Assembly (NCBI GenBank): GCA_964012875.1
Contig: CAXGUU010000189.1
Coordinates: 1 to 6,590, forward strand
From: CAXGUU01 sp964012875
GTDB lineage: Bacteria; Pseudomonadota; Gammaproteobacteria; Ga0077536
DNA: 6,590 bases
Reading direction: 5' to 3'
Under the pieces are notes generated by a model. That model made no database searches and had not been told where the DNA came from. It worked only from the letters and a program-made list of their open reading frames with translations. The stretch's first letter is position 1, and every line of letters starts with the position of its first letter. Positions 6,002-6,590 of the stretch are shown piece by piece. Position numbers and translations under genes: made by a program.

Positions 6002-6006
6002 GGGGA
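6002..6006 (+). promoter_or_regulatory. Shine-Dalgarno deciding the GTG start of the cupin gene
   Basis: GGGGA lies 5 nt before the GTG at 6012. The next in-frame ATG is 12 codons downstream and lacks such a site, so the GTG is preferred. Confidence 0.6.
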
Positions 6007-6011
6007 AAACC

Positions 6012-6434
6012 GTGACCGAAGACACCTACATCGCCACTGCCAGCATGCCCTGGCTCAAATTTGGAAATGGTATTGATTTTAAAGTTCTGCGAACCAGCCA
6101 AGAGACAGGTTCGTGGTCGGTACTGTTTCGCTGCGCGAAAGGCGCGTCCTTCAATCCCCACCGTCATCTCGGCGGCGGCGAATACCTCATGCTCAAAGGA
6201 CGCATGGAAGTCCGCGGCGGCGTCGATAAGGGCGGTATCACCGCCTCTGCAGGCGACTACGGCTATGAACCCAACGGTGTACTGCACGACGAAACATTCT
6301 TCCCCGAGGAGTCTGAGCTGTACTTCACCAACCATGGCGCCATCCAGTTCCTCACCCCTGAACTGGATCCGGATTTTGTCCTCGACTTTGCCATGCTGGA
6401 ATCACTGAGCCAATCGGCTGAAAAAGCGGCCTGA
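6012..6434 (+). CDS. Cupin-domain protein, ChrR-cupin / 2,4'-dihydroxyacetophenone dioxygenase-like
   Basis: This is a 140-residue single-domain cupin starting with GTG. Cupin motif 1 is seen as PHRHLGGGEYLMLKGRMEV (49-67), giving probable metal ligands His50, His52 and Glu57, and motif 2 as GDYGYEPNGVLHDE (81-94), giving His92. The N-terminal stretch FKVLRTSQETGSWSVLFRCA and the later ESELYFTNHGAIQFL are typical of the family annotated as 2,4'-dihydroxyacetophenone dioxygenase-like or acetylacetone-cleaving type. The same fold forms the C-terminal domain of the anti-sigma factor ChrR, but the zinc-binding anti-sigma domain is absent here, so it is not a ChrR. A metal-dependent dioxygenase or a binding protein are both possible. 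It has its own likely promoter and a strong hairpin over its stop codon, so it appears to be transcribed alone. Confidence 0.85.
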   Translation: MTEDTYIATASMPWLKFGNGIDFKVLRTSQETGSWSVLFRCAKGASFNPHRHLGGGEYLMLKGRMEVRGGVDKGGITASAGDYGYEPNGVLHDETFFPEESELYFTNHGAIQFLTPELDPDFVLDFAMLESLSQSAEKAA

Positions 6435-6477
6435 ATTCGCGCCCGCCAGTGGTCCGGGCGGCGAAGCGAAAATTCAG
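6431..6477. terminator. Strong hairpin across the cupin stop codon, terminator-like
   Basis: CTGAATT (6431-6437) is complementary to AATTCAG (6471-6477). Nested within, GCCCG (6441-6445) pairs with CGGGC (6455-6459) around a 9-nt loop, and TTCGC (6436-6440) can pair with either of two GCGAA copies (6461-6465, 6466-6470). No T tract follows on the forward strand. On the reverse strand a TTTTT run begins 5 nt after the stem, so termination of a convergent reverse transcript is the better-supported role. Confidence 0.45.
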
Positions 6478-6486
6478 ACGCGGCTT

Positions 6487-6590
6487 TCAATCCGCATTGT
6501 TCGAGTGCGCAATGCGGCCCAGAATCATGCGAACCGCAGCGACAAAGCCCACCATGTGCGCTGCCAACATGACAAAGCGTCGCTGCTCAC
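6487..6590 (-). CDS. Possible C-terminal end of an unrecognised reverse-strand gene, cut by window edge
   Basis: On the reverse strand the frame entering from the right edge encodes 33 residues, including RRFVMLAAHMVGFVAAVRMI, before a TGA at 6489-6487. The stretch is helical-looking and hydrophobic, its third codon positions are GC-rich like those of the neighbours, and the stop is followed in its own direction by the hairpin with T run, which fits a gene ending here. It is too short to name a family. A forward reading from ATG 6524 stays open to the edge and cannot be excluded. Confidence 0.3.
   Translation of the reverse strand, partial: EQRRFVMLAAHMVGFVAAVRMILGRIAHSNNAD

Noticed and set aside
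5988..6335. 115-codon reverse-strand open frame antisense to the cupin
   Set aside because: It mirrors the cupin codons and has no recognisable motif or ribosome binding site.
1..6590. Mobile elements, tRNA/rRNA genes, CRISPR arrays
   Set aside because: No transposase-like frames, terminal inverted repeats, regularly spaced repeats or tRNA-like cloverleaf sequences were seen on either strand.

Overview
The window reads as a compact, fairly GC-rich (high fifties percent by eye) bacterial segment, probably from Pseudomonadota and most likely a gammaproteobacterium. The placement is an inference from gene families and their arrangement; there is no rRNA or other phylogenetic marker here. Nothing suggests phage, IS elements, tRNAs or CRISPR.

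Left part (1-4806) is one functional neighbourhood. A forward pair opens it: the 3' part of a cyclopropane-fatty-acid-synthase-like SAM methyltransferase (cut by the window edge), joined stop-to-start to a GPH-type MFS carrier. Facing it, and overlapping the carrier's 3' end by 42 bp, is a reverse three-gene operon read from right to left: an exported DUF6134 protein, a short-chain dehydrogenase, then an NTF2/SnoaL-like protein. Both junctions in this operon are 4-nt ATGA overlaps. Divergent from DUF6134 is a DUF3833 lipoprotein gene. The 75-bp divergent spacer holds a 17-bp perfect palindrome centred exactly midway between the two start codons. This gene set (CFA-like methyltransferase, MFS, SDR, NTF2-like, DUF3833) resembles the gene sets known to me from ECF sigma/ChrR regulons linked to singlet-oxygen stress, and from methyl-branched or furan fatty acid synthesis loci. 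The usual partners (sigma factor, ChrR, FAD-dependent amine-oxidase-like protein, DUF1365) are not in the window and would be expected upstream of position 1 if the analogy holds.

The methyltransferase differs from classical CFA synthases at two bicarbonate-site positions (Cys to Ser, His to Gln), so it may make methyl or methylene fatty acids rather than cyclopropanes. A working model, inferred only: the methyltransferase and SDR modify membrane acyl chains, the two exported proteins act in the envelope on lipid, and the carrier and NTF2-like protein have unknown supporting roles.

Right part (4807-6590) holds more ordinary single genes: an LLM-class (F420-dependent-like) flavin oxidoreductase, a 257-bp spacer with a terminator-like element and a plausible sigma70 promoter, a cupin protein of the ChrR-cupin/2,4'-dihydroxyacetophenone dioxygenase type, a strong hairpin over its stop codon, and what may be the C-terminal end of a convergent reverse-strand gene.
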